Shown: positions 21,203 to 33,633 of the stretch, one piece after another
Numbering within the stretch: position 1 is the first letter of the stretch
Layout of the letters: every line of letters begins with the position of its first letter
Source: Paraphoma chrysanthemicola
Taxonomy: Eukaryota > Ascomycota > Dothideomycetes > Pleosporales > Phaeosphaeriaceae
Reading direction: 5' to 3'
Assembly: GCA_020744225.1 (NCBI GenBank)
Contig: JAGMWG010000018.1
Location: 930,001 to 994,000 of the forward strand
DNA: 64,000 bases
The notes under the pieces: generated by a model
What the model saw: only the letters and a program-made list of their open reading frames with translations
Database searches by the model: none
Told to the model about the DNA's origin: nothing
Program-made: the position numbers and the translations under genes

Positions 21203-22991
21203 ATGGCAACCAGGTTAGATACAAAAGTATTCTTTCAAAGCCCTGTCCCACGTAGCCTGATTGACTTGTTGTTTTAGACTTATGCCGGAAACATCATCAA
21301 CAATAAGTTGGTCCCGACACCCAAAACTCGGCATTCAATCGATCCTGCAACAGGAACGCCCCTGTATGAGGTTCCTGTCGCCAGGAAAGAAGACGTTGAC
21401 GCCGCAGTAGATGCAGCTAGACGTTCTTTCAAGTCTTGGAGCAAGACACCGTTTTCCGAGCGAGCGCAAGCACTGTTGAAGTATGCTGATCTACTTGAGG
21501 CCAATCGAGACGAGATTCAGAAGCTCTTAACATTAGAGCAAGGCAAGCCCTTAACGTTGTCGAAGACCGAGGTCGATTGTGCTTTGACCTGGCTGCGGGC
21601 GTTTGCAACCATGGAAATCAAAGATGAGATCTTACAGGAGGACGATGAAAAGATCATCTACTCAACCTACCCTCCTCTGGGTGTGTGTGCTGGTATTGTA
21701 ATGCGACCCAAATATATGGACCACAATCTGGCGCTGACCATTGATTTTTGCGGCCATAGGTACCATGGAACTGGCCCATCTTGCTGGGCCTCGGCAAGCT
21801 TGGCCCCGCTGTTATTACTGGTAACACATTCATCATGAAGCCGTCGCCATACACACCATACTGTGACCTCAAGCTCGGGGAGCTGGCGATTCAAGCTTTC
21901 CCTCCAGGCGTGGTCCAGGTGCTCTCGGGTGACGACAACCTGGGCCCTTGGCTCACTGAGCACCCCGGCATCGACAAGATTGCATTCACTGGATCAACAG
22001 GTAAAGTGGTCCATGATGCAATCAAGCTTGGGACTAATCCTATATAGCAACCGGAAAGCTTGTCGCAGCCTCCTGTGCGAAGACACTGAAACGATATGTA
22101 CTAGAGCTAGGTGGCAACGACGCTGCTATTGTCTGTCCTGACGTTGACATCGACAAGTGTCTGCCGAAGATAGCGACGCTTAGCTTCCTGAACTCTGGAC
22201 AAATTTGTATGCTAACCAAGCGCATATACATTCACGAGAGTATCTACAACGAGTTCAGGGATAAAATGGTTGAGTTCACCAAGACAAACATCAGGACAGG
22301 TAATGGCGTTGAAGATGGGGTCGTTGTCGGCCCGGTGCAGAACAAGATGCAGTAAGTAGCCGCTCGTCGATTCATTTAACTTCGAGAATCCGTAGTCTAA
22401 CACTAGTAAGGTTCGACAAGGTTAAGGACATGTATGATCAGATTGACAAGTGCAAGTGGAAAACAGCGCTTGCAGGATCCGTAGGAGAGTCTCGGGACGG
22501 CTACTTCATCACCCCCGCCATCATCGACAATCCACCGGAGGACTCTCGCATCGTTGTAGAGGAGCCATTCGGACCTATTGTACCCTTGCTGAAGTGGTCC
22601 GATGAAGCCGATGTGGTTGATCGAGCGAATGCGCTGCGATCAGGCCTCGGTGCTTCTGTATGGAGCAAAGACCTTAAGCGAGCAGAACGTATGGCTCGCC
22701 AGCTTGAAGCCGGTATGTTATCATCCATGGGGATTGATTTCTCTCAGCAATGCGTCATCTAAGACATGTCTAGGTTCTGTTTGGGTTAACTCTCACTTCG
22801 ACGTCGATCCGAAAGTACCCTTTGGCGGCCACAAAGAGTACGTACATTATTCTCTATGTTACTTTTGATGCATCACAGCTAACCGTGCACCTTCCAACAG
22901 AAGCGGGATAGGCATGGAGTGGGGTATGGAGGGCCTGAAGCATTACACTAACAGCAGGAGCCTGTGGGTGTGGAAGAACGTTTTTACCTAG
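21203..22991 (+). CDS. NAD(P)-dependent aldehyde dehydrogenase
   Basis: Aldehyde dehydrogenase superfamily enzyme oxidising aldehydes to acids, 481 residues, cytosolic by appearance (no targeting peptide). Exons: 21203-21226, 21278-21697, 21760-22000, 22048-22351, 22411-22712, 22774-22837 and 22901-22991, all in phase. Motifs: VPWNWPILLGLGKLGPAVITGN with KPSPYTP (NAD pocket, ~149-180), FTGSTATGKLV (Rossmann loop), LELGGNDAAIV with general base Glu248, and FLNSGQICML with catalytic Cys282. These two are 34 residues apart, as in ALDH2. EEPFGPIVPLLKW and the C-terminal GSVWVNSHFDVDPKVPFGGHKESGIG follow. An unspliced reading looks broken at five points, but each break is a good intron, so the gene is intact. 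The substrate is unknown; possibly it acts with the neighbouring oxidoreductases. Confidence 0.9.
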
Positions 22992-23424
22992 GACTTTAGT
23001 TCTGTGAATACTCTGCACCAACCAATCCTGCAATCATCAATTTATTCGTAACGAATCTTCAGACTTCATTGCAACCCAAGAACGAGTTTGGTGTTCCTCA
23101 TCTACTACGAGCAAGTATTCAAATGACTGCGCAGCATGCCGAAGCCCTCATGCCCCTTGCAAAGACGCCGGCAGCTGAATTTCGAGCACACGGTAGCATG
23201 ATTATGTCCCTTCATGCGCTCAAGTCGCGATCCTTTTTCGGTCTTTGATCAGACTCTATCATTTCAAAAGTCTTCATTGCAAACCCGAAACCCAAATGAA
23301 TTGGAAGGATTGTACACCGTACAGGTGCGACATAGTAGTTTGCCCCAATTGTGAGCTCTCTACTATCCCTTTTCTAGTACTCAGACGAGCACCTCCCGAG
23401 ACTGAGACCCGTGAAAGTGATTAT
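22992..23424. other. Convergent 3' intergenic region
   Basis: 433 bp between the ALDH and TRM3 stop codons. It carries both 3' UTRs. Nothing else recognised. Confidence 0.55.
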
Positions 23425-26400
23425 CTACGCCCGACTTTTTCCCGGCCACTCTCTCCACCATTCGAATATTGCAATGCCGGCGGCGGTTTGAACGTCTACA
23501 CGATTGATTAGCTTGGCTTTGTCTCATCATCCAACACACTTACTCAAGCTTCTAGTGACTCCAACAGTCTTAATTTCAACGCACCGATCCAGAACAGCAA
23601 GGACATCCACCGTGATGCCTCCCTTTTCGCTGCCAAGAACCAAAACACACTTCTGTGGCAGGGTACCTACCACTCGGAAATTTGTGTCCTTCCCACCAGG
23701 CGTCCCCAAGATACCGCTCTGACCAGTCTGCTCGATACCCACGACCTGGTATCCATCACTTTTCATTTGCATAAGGAAGGCGGGTATCTCGGAAACCTTC
23801 AATTCAGAGATTCTCAGGTGTTTCTCTGAAGTGACGCTCGTAGCTTTGAAGTCCTTGTGTGAGATCTTTCTTAGATCGTCGATATGGAGCGCTTCAATCC
23901 CAAAGGACTCTGAAATCCTCGAAAGACCTCCCAAGTTGGTCGGATTGTCAACTAAAGACGCCACTAGAACTATGGAAGCCGGACGTGGACCATGAGAGCC
24001 AGGCGGACCCGAAAGTGAGTAGAGGGAATCAACACTAGATCCGGCCTTCGTCTGGAAATAGGCCGGCACTATCTGCTCGTGCGGATCCGATGATACTTGA
24101 ATTATTGGATAGGAAGCCAGAGGCTCTGTGAACAATGATTCATTGACAGGCCGTCCAAGCGGTATTCTCTCCGGTGGAGCGCGTAGTCCAGCCGCTTTGT
24201 CTGCTTCCTGCAGCACCAGAAAGTCCTCGAAAGCAACAGATTCTCGATCAGGAGATTCTATTGTTAGATACTGACCCTGAAAGATGTTGGTTAAAGTGTA
24301 GTCTTTTACAATGTCTACTTTGAGAGTTCGGATAGTCCAAGGTGCAACCTGGAATTTGTCTAGACTGCGTACGAATTCGTTGAGGCTCGTAAAAGCAGGA
24401 TTCTCGATGATGCTCCGCCATCCTCTGCAACGAGCGAGGTCGAAAACAATGGGCAGCGCATAATTGGACTCATGACGGATCTGAACCTTTGGACTGGCCG
24501 AGAAAGGAACAAGTTTTGTCATGAATGCCGTCGAGAATGCTTCTGTTTCATATGGCGCGATGAGAACTGCAAGTTTCATCAAACTCGCTATTTGTGTTGA
24601 ACTGGTCTTTTCAATATTTGCGAGGTCAGTCAAAATATCGGACGCTCTTCCCGTGAACCTGTAGTAAATCCGTGCGAGGATCCATTCGAGCAGAAAACGA
24701 TAACGTGGCCATGGCTCTAGGGCCAACGCGTGCCAAAAACTCGCGAGGTACTCATCGACATCAGCTTCCACGATACAAAAGTCAACGAGTAGAAGCATGG
24801 CTTGTAACTGCAGAACGTTTTTCCATTTGCTTATAATTGGACCGCCGGCTCGTTGGGTTTTCCATGGCTCAAGCAGCCGATCCAGGACACGCTTCGCCAC
24901 GTGGAAATGCTCCTGGGGAAAGCGACGGAGAAGATCAATCGTCGTAGCATATGCATGCCACTCCCTCTGCCCGTAGTAAGCGCTGTACGTCCGATGCGGT
25001 TGGTGCTTCTGAAGTTTCTGGGCTGCGGCCACTTCGAATAGGAATTCCGGCCTGATTGTGGGCGCATTATTCAGAAACCGAATGAAATGGTCTTCAAAGG
25101 GAAGGATTTCGATGATGTCCGGAGACGTAAACACTGCCTTGCGCAGCGCCATACCGAGCGTAGACAAAATATATGATCTGCCTTCGGCAAGTTTCTGGAG
25201 ACGTTCCATAGCTCCAGCAAGTAGCATCGCATAGTTCAGGTAAGTTGCATCTTGGCTTGGCTTTGGCTGCTGTAGTACGCATATACGTATGCACGCTGGA
25301 TGGAAGATGACACCTGGAATGTGAAGAGCGACGGGTCTGACGAATTGCCGCCTATCAGCTTCTTCCCATAAGGCATCGAGGATGGTGTAGAGATCGGCAT
25401 GGTCGACCGCAATATGATCCGTTCTGTCCAGTGTGTCCACCACATGGTTACATACTGTTGCGTAGTTTTCCCCTTGAATGCAACGGTGGCGTGTCTCCTC
25501 CAGCTGGGTACGTAGTAGCCGCAGCGGCGGCAAATCACTACTGGGTGGAATTTCTGCTCGCCCCCTCTTCACCAAGACTGGATCTCGCATCTGCTCGTAG
25601 AGAAGCATATCAGCGTTAGCTCCGGCAGGATCAGGCAAGCTACGGAGCTGATCACAATACTCTTTACACAGGTCACTGGTGATTTCGGGTAGACCAGGGA
25701 GACGAGAGATACGAACGATCTTGTCAATCTCAAAGGGTGTAATAATTGTCTTGAGTGAGACACTGTTTGCAAGTCCGCGCAAGCCGTTTATCAGACCCTC
25801 CAAGAGGTACAGTATCGCGAAATGGAAGATCCTGCCTTGAGTCTGGAGTATGAAATCGAGCACTCCACCGAAGACTGCCACTCGACTCGATGTCGACGCA
25901 TCCCGGGTAGAAGTGATTGGTGAAATTACAGGAGGAAGCGGCTCGTCCGCCGCTTGAGAAATGAATATAGCCACCACCTCTGCCAAGGATGCACCATGGC
26001 GCGTATATGTGTGGTCGCGTGTAGAAACGAGGGTTGCAGTGAAAAGCTCTCCTGAAGTCGCCCATGGAAGGAAGCTGGCGAGGAAGAAGGATGTATGTCC
26101 GCTGAAGTTTCCGCGAGCCTTCAAAATCTTTCGTCAGTGGCAAAGCACGGGGTGCATAGAGGTGTCGCTTCGGGTCGAGGTAGCTTGTACATACCTTGAT
26201 AACAAAATCAATGTACCAGTTCCCAATGATCTTACGAACACCTCCTTGAACTGTGGGATTCAAGGAAGCCGATAACAACGTGCTTGCTAGTAGAGGGGTT
26301 ATTTTAGACTCGAACAGCTTCGTTAGCTCTGGTAAGCATGCTTGGACCTGATTTGCGTAGCGGTCGAGAACGATGGTTTCGAACAGAGCTAAATACAGTT

Positions 26401-27563
26401 CGTAGGTCTTCATATACTCAGCACGTTCTATGACGCGAAGCTGGACGATGGGAAGGTCAATATCTTGTTGTGCTACCAGCAAAGATTGATGGAGGATTGC
26501 TAGGCAGTATTTGCGCTGCTCGGTATGTCCGTGCAACAGGCCCAGCCTGATTTTGTCCCAATAGGAGGCATGATGGAGGCACTCAAGTTCGGACTCATCC
26601 CGAGCAACTTCGGAAATCCACAGGAACCAAACTCGGAAGGTCGTGATTGCTTTTGCATCTGTGACACAGTCAGCTCGTGCTGGAGACAGTCTTGTATAGT
26701 GGGCCATGTAGGCGAAATGTGGAGCAGTTGCACTAAGCTGGGGCGGCGAAGTGGAAGCATTGTTTCTCACCAGATATAAGGTACTCGGTGTCAAGCGAGC
26801 ACAAATGATCCCACATGGAGCTGTCAACAATAGGCTTAGTGAGTACCACCCGATCTGTGTCTGTGGAGCGCTGAAGCCAAGGTGGGAGGTTGCCATCATG
26901 AGAGGCCACGGCCACCGGAGCCCCCCGTTTCAGAAGCAACAAGAAAGCAGATAAAGCGTCATATGCCACTTCTTGGATTGAGGGCACTGCAAGAAATTGA
27001 ATCAGGAATTTGAGAGTATTGGAGTCAATGACGTGATTACAGTCGTTTGGAAGCCAATAAGAACACTTCAAGAGCATCAAATACGCCGTAGCCTTGCGAG
27101 TGCAGTTTCTGGATGTTTCCTGGCGCTCGATTTCATCGTCTTCGGTGGAGTGGCTTTCTCGGAGGCTCGGCAGAAGTGCGTTGAGTTCATTCTGCATCTT
27201 GCCGAACAGGACACTCATAAAGAGCCCATCGCTACTTAGAAGTTCTGCCAGTTCGTAGAGCTGGTCAGATTCCCAACGAGCTTCTGAAATACGCAGCAGG
27301 AGGAGACCATAGAGGCTTTCGGTGAGTATCAATGTCTCATTCGGCTGTTCGACTGGTTCTTGCTTGTTTTGAGTTGATGCTTGTGCAGCATGTCCGCGGT
27401 CAGGTGAACGGCTATCGAGCTGCGACTTCAAATATGGGCGCAACTTGACGCAAATGCGGATTTGGTCGAGAGGGAGGTGGTCCGATGTCTGAAGTGCTGC
27501 GATGCCAGCCTTGAACGCTCTGCTTTTTGCCTCCTCGTCAAGGAGGCCTAGGATGGTATCCAT
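23425..27563 (-). CDS. TRM3: tRNA (guanosine-2'-O)-methyltransferase Trm3/TARBP1 type
   Basis: SPOUT-class methyltransferase expected to make Gm18 in tRNA, 1,300 residues. Exons on the minus strand: 26771-27563, 26195-26658, 23544-26118 and 23425-23495. About 1,130 residues of helical repeat precede the C-terminal SpoU domain. The knot motifs are ASIVLVASLVDNPTNLGGLSRI with the conserved Asn (motif 1), KCVLVLGSEKGGI (motif 2), and GVTRSL-NVQTAAGIAIFEWW (motif 3). Motif 3 is split by the last intron (23496-23543): without splicing the frame ends at SLSKCVG and the knot would be destroyed, so that intron is certain on functional grounds. The first intron (26659-26770, 112 bp) is longer than most here and its acceptor is the least certain. 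Length agrees with yeast Trm3 (~1,436). Divergent from the kinesin. Confidence 0.88.
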
Positions 27564-28145
27564 CTGCGCTGAGGCTTATGGCGCGGGAGCGATGTAGCCC
27601 GAGATGTGCGGGCTCTTGTGGAAAAGTGTGGAACGCCGACAAGGTTTTCTCTGTCTCGGAGGCTTTGGAAGTTTGCTCTGCTCTGCTCAAAACGTGCTAG
27701 TGTCGATTCCTTTCCCAGTTTCTCATGACACTGGGGAATGCAGCAAAGATGTCCCGAAGGGGGGGTAACCGCAATCCTGGATCTAGCGCTCACTTTTGCA
27801 CTATTCGCGGCCAGCCACGTCGCAATATTCGTATTGTCAGCCTGGTGCACGTCTCGTCCAACAGCTGTCGCGCCAGAGGCCTTTTGCATGCGGTGGGGCG
27901 CCAAGGTGTGACGTCGCTTACCTACTCCACGGCAACCACGCTGTTTACATTTGCCCCGTTTAAGGAAAGCGCAACGGGCGCACGCGCAGCGATCAGCACC
28001 CATGCACCTACTATACATCGCCCGGTCGCAGCAGCTTCTCGAGACCATCTACCAGCTGTTGGACGACTTCTTGGACCACAAAATGTATTCCGGCTTGCAC
28101 ACGACAGCTTCGGCACCCTCAATGCGCGCTGCGGAGCCGTATGCC
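27564..28145. promoter_or_regulatory. Divergent promoter region TRM3/kinesin
   Basis: 582 bp between start codons. The kinesin-proximal part (28002-28145) is open in the kinesin frame with an upstream ATG at 28002, so some of it may be coding (see findings). No TATA box stands out. Confidence 0.5.
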
Positions 28146-29984
28146 ATGATGGCTGCGCCGCCGCCCGCCGCCGCCGACCCTGGCAATGTGAAGGTTGTCG
28201 TGCGCTGCAGAGCGTTTGTGAGGCGAGGTAAGGCATTGGAATTTGGAATTCAGAGGCAGAGGCACAAGTGCTGATTGTAGCAGAGAAGGAGAAGGGCACG
28301 CAGTGCCTCATTCGTATGGACCCCGCAACACAAAAGACCACGCTTCTGGCACCCTCAAACGATGACGCCTCATCAAACACACGCCGAGTGCTCGATGACA
28401 AGGAGTTCACCTTCGACCGGTCGTACTGGTCCCACGACGAGTCGGACCCGCACTATGCGCACCAGGAGGACGTCTACCGCTCGTTTGGCGAGGAGTTTCT
28501 CGATCACAATTTCGAAGGATACCACACTTGCATCTTCGCATACGGCCAGACGGGCTCAGGCAAAAGTTACACCATGATGGGCACGCCAGACAATCCGGGC
28601 CTGATACCGCGCACCTGCGAGGAGCTTTTTGATCGCATCTCACACGAGCCGCGCCCAGACACCAGCTACCATGTCCAAGTGTCGTATTTTGAGGTGTACA
28701 ATGAGCATGTCCGGGATCTTCTCACGCCCCGGACGAACCCGCCCATCTACCTCAAGATCCGAGAGAGCCAGAAAGACGGCGTTTACGTACAGGGCTTGAT
28801 CGAGACCGAAATCAAGTCGTATGCGGACATTGAGCGCTTGCTGAAGATGGGAGACTTGGTAAGCCTCACATGGTGTCCTGCTCAGCCACGCACAAGGACT
28901 AACACGCTCACAGAGCCGGACGACCGCTTCCACGAAGATGAACGACACCTCGTCGCGCTCCCATGCTGTTTTCACCATCCGCCTCAGGCAGATCACGCAC
29001 TCGTTGCTTTCCGACGAGACCATTGAACGCACTTCGCGGATGCGCCTCGTCGACCTTGCGGGCTCGGAGCGTGCCAAGTCGACAGAGGCTACTGGTCAGC
29101 GTCTCAAGGAGGGAGGTCAGATCAATAAGTCGCTCACGACTCTTGGTCGAGTGATTGCCGCTCTTGCGGACCCTCGCCGCCATGGCACCAAGGGGCGACG
29201 ACCACGGGAAGTCGTCCCGTACCGGGATTCAGTCTTGACATGGTTGCTGAAGGACTCTCTAGGAGGGAACAGCAAGACAGCCATGGTCGCCTGCATTGCG
29301 CCTGCCGACTACGAGGAGACATTGTCCACGCTACGTTATGCCGACCAGGCCAAGCGCATCCGCACACGTGCCTTGGTCAACCAGGACAGCATCTCAGCTG
29401 CGCAGCGCGATGCCCAGATCACGGAAATGGCGGAGCAGATTCGCAGTTTGCAAGTCAGTGTCAACGCAGCGAGCCAGCGCAAGAGGGAGGAGGCAACGGA
29501 GCTGGAAGAGTATCAGCGACAAGTCGCTCTGATGCAGAGGCTCATGGAAGAGAACAGGCAAATGTCCGCGGCCAAGATCAGGGCGCTGACCACAGAAGTC
29601 GAAGAACTCCGGCCCGTTAACACGACATTGCGCGCTGAGATTGACTCGCTCCGGCGCCATCTTGCTCTTGCGCTGGGCGAGCTCAAGAATCCCATCGTAT
29701 TGCCGCCACCCCGTTCACTCGGCTCGCCCAATTTTGAGCAAGAGGAATGGTTTGGCGAAGGCGAGGGTAAAGAAAACTCCCTACCCTCGCCCACTGATGA
29801 CGAGGTCAGCGATGATGACTCTGATTCAGGCTATGACGAGGGGGATCACGACGAGTTGGCGCAGGAGTTGCAGAACGAAGCGCAGGACTTCCTGAAAGAC
29901 CTTGGGCTGTTCCGGAAAAAGGTTGGCAGCGACCGCGAGCGGTTCGGGCTAAGAGAGGCGCTGGCAGACATTATGGGCAACTGA
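28146..29984 (+). CDS. Short kinesin-3 family motor protein (UncB-like)
   Basis: Plus-end-directed microtubule motor, 576 residues from the ATG at 28146; exons 28146-28227, 28281-28858 and 28914-29984. The motor domain begins NVKVVVRCRAF (residue ~14). The P-loop is GQTGSGKS (116-123), switch I is NDTSSRSH (230-237) and switch II DLAGSE (267-272); neck-side RYADQAKRIRTRALVN ends the motor near 370. A coiled-coil stretch (about 375-450) is followed by an acidic Ser/Asp-rich segment and a basic tail ending LREALADIMGN. Sequence around the motor resembles kinesin-3. There is no FHA or PH domain, and total length is far below full UNC-104/KIF1, matching the short fungal kinesin-3 class (UncB in Aspergillus). 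The subclass is inference from memory. The first intron's acceptor (28280) was chosen because it gives FVRR-AEKEKGTQCLIRMDP. Confidence 0.88.
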
Positions 29985-30355
29985 GGATGGATGTAATGCG
30001 GGTGTCTTGGAGGGCTTTGGTTACGAGTGCATGAGCGTCGGCGTTTGCTTTGAAGGGAATTGGGGGAGTCATTGGTGCTTGAACAAGCTGAGGTATGTAG
30101 GACAATCCAGTGATTATGACTTAGTACACTTGTTGTTCGTTGCTCTCTTGGCATACAATGGGCCGTGGGTATGAGTGGCTGATGCTTTGCTTGTCGGCTC
30201 GGTAATAAGTGAAGCGCAGAGCAGAGCTTCCGCACTGACCGCCGCCTACGTCGTCACGTTGTCCATTCCTTTGCACGTCGACTCGACTCGACCCGACCAG
30301 ACGCCAACGCAGGCGCCCATTCCAATTGTGAGCGCGCCATGATCCCTCGGTAGCC
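29985..30355. other. Intergenic region kinesin to VPS16
   Basis: 371 bp between genes on the same strand; kinesin terminator and VPS16 promoter. No other feature seen. Confidence 0.5.
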
Positions 30356-33033
30356 ATGTCGAAGCCAACCGCCAACTGGGAGAAGGTGGGCGACAAATAC
30401 TACCGCAAGGTGCAGCTCTACACGGCCGTGTTTGATACGGACCTGGAGCTCGAGAACTACAACGTCGTGGGCGCGCCCTACAGCGGCGCAGTAGGTGGGT
30501 AAGCGGTATGCGGCCGCGCGCTGCCCGTTGCCGGCAGGCTCACGTGGTTCAGTGCAGTGCTAACGCCGCCAGCCATCTACCGCGATGAGGACAAACTGCA
30601 CACGTACCGCGGGCCCAGCGCGGCGCGCGCAAGCATCGACATCTACAGCTGCGCAGGCAAGCTGATCCGCAGCATCAACGTACGCCCTCCCGCGCAATGC
30701 ATGCACTGCACTGCAAACCCCCACCCCCACCACGGCGACGCGGCGGCTGACAGGCACAGTGGGACAAGGGCACCATTCGCGGGCTGGGCTGGTCCGACGA
30801 CGAGAAGCTGCTGGTGGTGACGGACGACGGCACGGTGCGCTGCTACTACGACCTGCAGGGCGACTTCGTGCCCTTCTCGCTGGGCCACGGCGCAGACACG
30901 CTCGGCGTCGTCGCGTGCCGCTTCTACGGCACCGGCTTCGTCGCGCTGCTGGGCAACAACCATCTCGTCTCGGTCGCCTCGTACACGGAGCCACGCCCCA
31001 AGCTGCTCGCCGTCCCGCCTACCGAGACCGTTGTGTCGTGGGCCATTGTGCCGCCCGCGTACTCACTGTCGCGTTCCGTCGAGGTCATCCTCGCCATCGG
31101 AAGCACTCTCTACGTCGTCGATGCCACCGATGCCGAGGACCGCAACTTTGACGCAGGCCCCTTCCGCCACATTAGCGTCAGCCCCCGCGCAGAGTTTCTC
31201 GCCTTCTACACCGACGACGGCAAGGTATGGGTCGTCAGTGGCGACTGGAGCGAGAAGCTCAGCGAGTACGACAGCAAGGTCAAGACGGTACCCAAGGACA
31301 TGCAGTGGTGCGGCTCTAATGCTGTCGCGCTTGCCTGGGAAGACGAAATCCACCTGGTCGGCCCGCGCAGCGCTGCAGCCAAATTCTACTACGACTCGTG
31401 GGTCCATTTGCTGCCTGACGTTGATGGCATCCGCCTGCTCACCAACGACGTTTGCGAATTTGTGCAGAAAGTCCCAGACGAGGCAGTCGACGTCTTCCGT
31501 CTGGGTTCCGACTCGCCCGCTGCTAACCTGCTTGAGGCGTCGGCACTGCTGGAGCAGAAGAGCCCAAAAGCAGACGACCTGATCCAGCTCATACGGCCCT
31601 CGCTCGCGGAAGCCGTTGACACGTGCGTCAAGGCTGCCGTCCACGAGTACCAGATCCATTGGCAAAAGTCACTGCTCAAGGCCGCATCCTATGGCAAGTC
31701 GGTCCTCGACCTCTACTCGTCCGATGACTTTGTTGACGCATGCGACACTTTGCGCGTGCTCAATGCTGTGCGCTTCTACGAGGTTGGACTGCCCCTCAGC
31801 TACGATCAATACCGCCGCATGACACCAGAAAAGCTTATTGAGCGCCTCACGAACCGCAACGAATACTTGCTCGCACTCCGGGTGGCTGATTATTTGCACA
31901 TACCCTCAAGCCGCATTCACGGCCACTGGGCGCAGCAAAAGGTGCGCATATCCACTGATCCTGAAGAAGAGATTTGCAACCTTATTGTCAAGAAATTGCG
32001 CGGCAAGCCTGGCGTCTCTTTCGAAGAGATTGCCCGAGCCGCATACGATGAAGGCCGTGTGCGACTTGCTACAGAATTGCTCAATTATGAACCCAGAGCA
32101 GGCAAGCAAGTGCCATTGCTTCTGAACATGAAAGAAGACAACATCGCCCTGGACAAAGCTATCGAATCAGGAGACACAGACCTAGTCTATCATGTCTTGC
32201 TCCATCTGCGCAAAAAGCTTCCACTCGCATCATTCTTCCGTGTCGTTAACAGTAGGCCGGTTGCTACTGCGCTTGTAGAGTCTTCCGCTTGGGACCAAGA
32301 CCGAGAGCTTCTTAAAGACTTATATTACCAGGACGATCGTAGGCTAGATGGATCTAATTTGTTGCTGTCAGAGGCTCTCGTCCAGACTGATCTGCATGCA
32401 TCTCTCGATAAGTTAAAACTGGCATCCAAGTACCTGCAGGACTCGCGAGATGGCAGTGCAATATTCCAGCGCCAAGCCATCGACGATGCGGCAAAGCTCT
32501 TACGACTTCAGGAGACTTTTGACAAAGACCTTGGTTCTCGAGACGGCGCACCAGGAGCACCGAGCGCACACCCAAACTCATTCTTGGGTCTCAGCGCCAA
32601 CGACACAATATTTCAACTTATTCGTCAGGGGCACTACAAGCGGGCTCAAAAGGTGCAGAGCGAGTTCAAAATCACTGACAAGACTTACGCTTTCATTCGT
32701 CTTCGCGCCCTGGTCGCAGCGCGACACTGGGTAGAGTTGGAGGAATCGGCAAAGCAGAAGAAGAGTGCAATCGGATGGGAGCCATTTTTCAACGAAGTGC
32801 TTGCCGCGGGTAACACGAGAGTCGCAAGCGTCTTTATCCCGAAATGCACCGCGCTATCAGTTGCTGATAGACTGGATATGTGGGTCAAATGTGGTCTGCT
32901 TGTCAAAGCGGGTGAAGAGGCCTACAAGGCCAAGGATAGAGCGCTATTAGAGGAACTTCGGGGGAAAGCAGGAGGGAGTGCGGCGGTGGAGATTGAAAGA
33001 TACCTGGGCTTACTGCCACAAGGGAGGAGATGA
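30356..33033 (+). CDS. VPS16: Vacuolar sorting protein Vps16 (HOPS/CORVET core)
   Basis: Core subunit of the HOPS and CORVET tethering complexes on vacuolar and endosomal membranes, where it helps assemble SNAREs through Vps33. Exons 30356-30494, 30573-30679 and 30760-33033 give 839 residues, the normal length. The N-terminal half is the beta-propeller (ANWEKVGDKYYRKVQLY, NYNVVGAPYSGAV-AIYRDE, WDKGTIRGLGWSDDEKLLVV). The C-terminal Vps16 alpha-solenoid begins near residue 380 (LEASALLEQKSPKADDLIQLI, YEPRAGKQVPLLLNMKEDNIAL). It ends EIERYLGLLPQGRR. The two short 5' introns (78 and 80 bp) are set by frame and by the propeller sequence. Immediate neighbours are unrelated in function. Confidence 0.93.
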
Positions 33034-33633
33034 CGTGGTGAGACACCACTATAGACTTACAAACCATTTACGATTTGCTCAGCAGCTAAGACGGCCCTTG
33101 TGGTCAGACTCTTGTGAAGAAGATGTCGCCATGGAAATTGGCCACAGGCGAAGCAATCGTGGCCGAGCCAACACAGTCTGGCGAAGTGCATTCTGCACCA
33201 CCGCGTAGTCTAAAAGCCTTTAGCTTGTGGACTTTCAATTGCGTTTCGCCACGTCAATTCGGTCCAACTTCGAAGTTTGATGTACTTGTTGACACTGATG
33301 CCGGGAAACAGCCGCCAAAAGAAGCATGATCAGCGTTGCTGCTTGGCTGCTGGCGAACCACAACACACCGATTGACCTCCACACAAGCTTTCCCCGCGTT
33401 GACCGGGATGTTCTCCACAAACTACCCATGAGGTACATCAAGGCCACTTCCATAGCGTCATCTTCGGCGGATAGCTCGGTGGCAGCTTCACCGACGCCAC
33501 CAAATCTTGTGCACGGCACTGCGAGATGGCAAATGTTTTCGGACTACGCCCTGTGCCTTAGGATCGAGCATATAAGAAGACAAGGACAAATTGGCATGCT
33601 GCTAGTAGCGAGAATCCTGCTACAGTCATCAAT
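33034..33633. other. Intergenic region VPS16 to rhamnosidase
   Basis: 600 bp containing the rhamnosidase promoter with a TATA-like element at 33571. Short ORFs here (at most 103 codons) show no family features. Confidence 0.5.
33571..33577 (+). promoter_or_regulatory. TATA box of the alpha-L-rhamnosidase gene
   Basis: TATAAGA lies 57 bp upstream of the rhamnosidase ATG, a normal core-promoter position for an inducible secreted-enzyme gene. Confidence 0.5.

Noticed and set aside
21203..22991. Aldehyde dehydrogenase as a pseudogene with several frame breaks
   Set aside because: Every break coincides with a good GT-AG intron of 47-67 bp and the joined protein retains Glu248 and Cys282.
23425..23560. 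TRM3 truncated before the end of the SpoU knot
   Set aside because: Splicing 23496-23543 restores the motif NVQTAAGIAIFEWW, so the apparent truncation is an intron.
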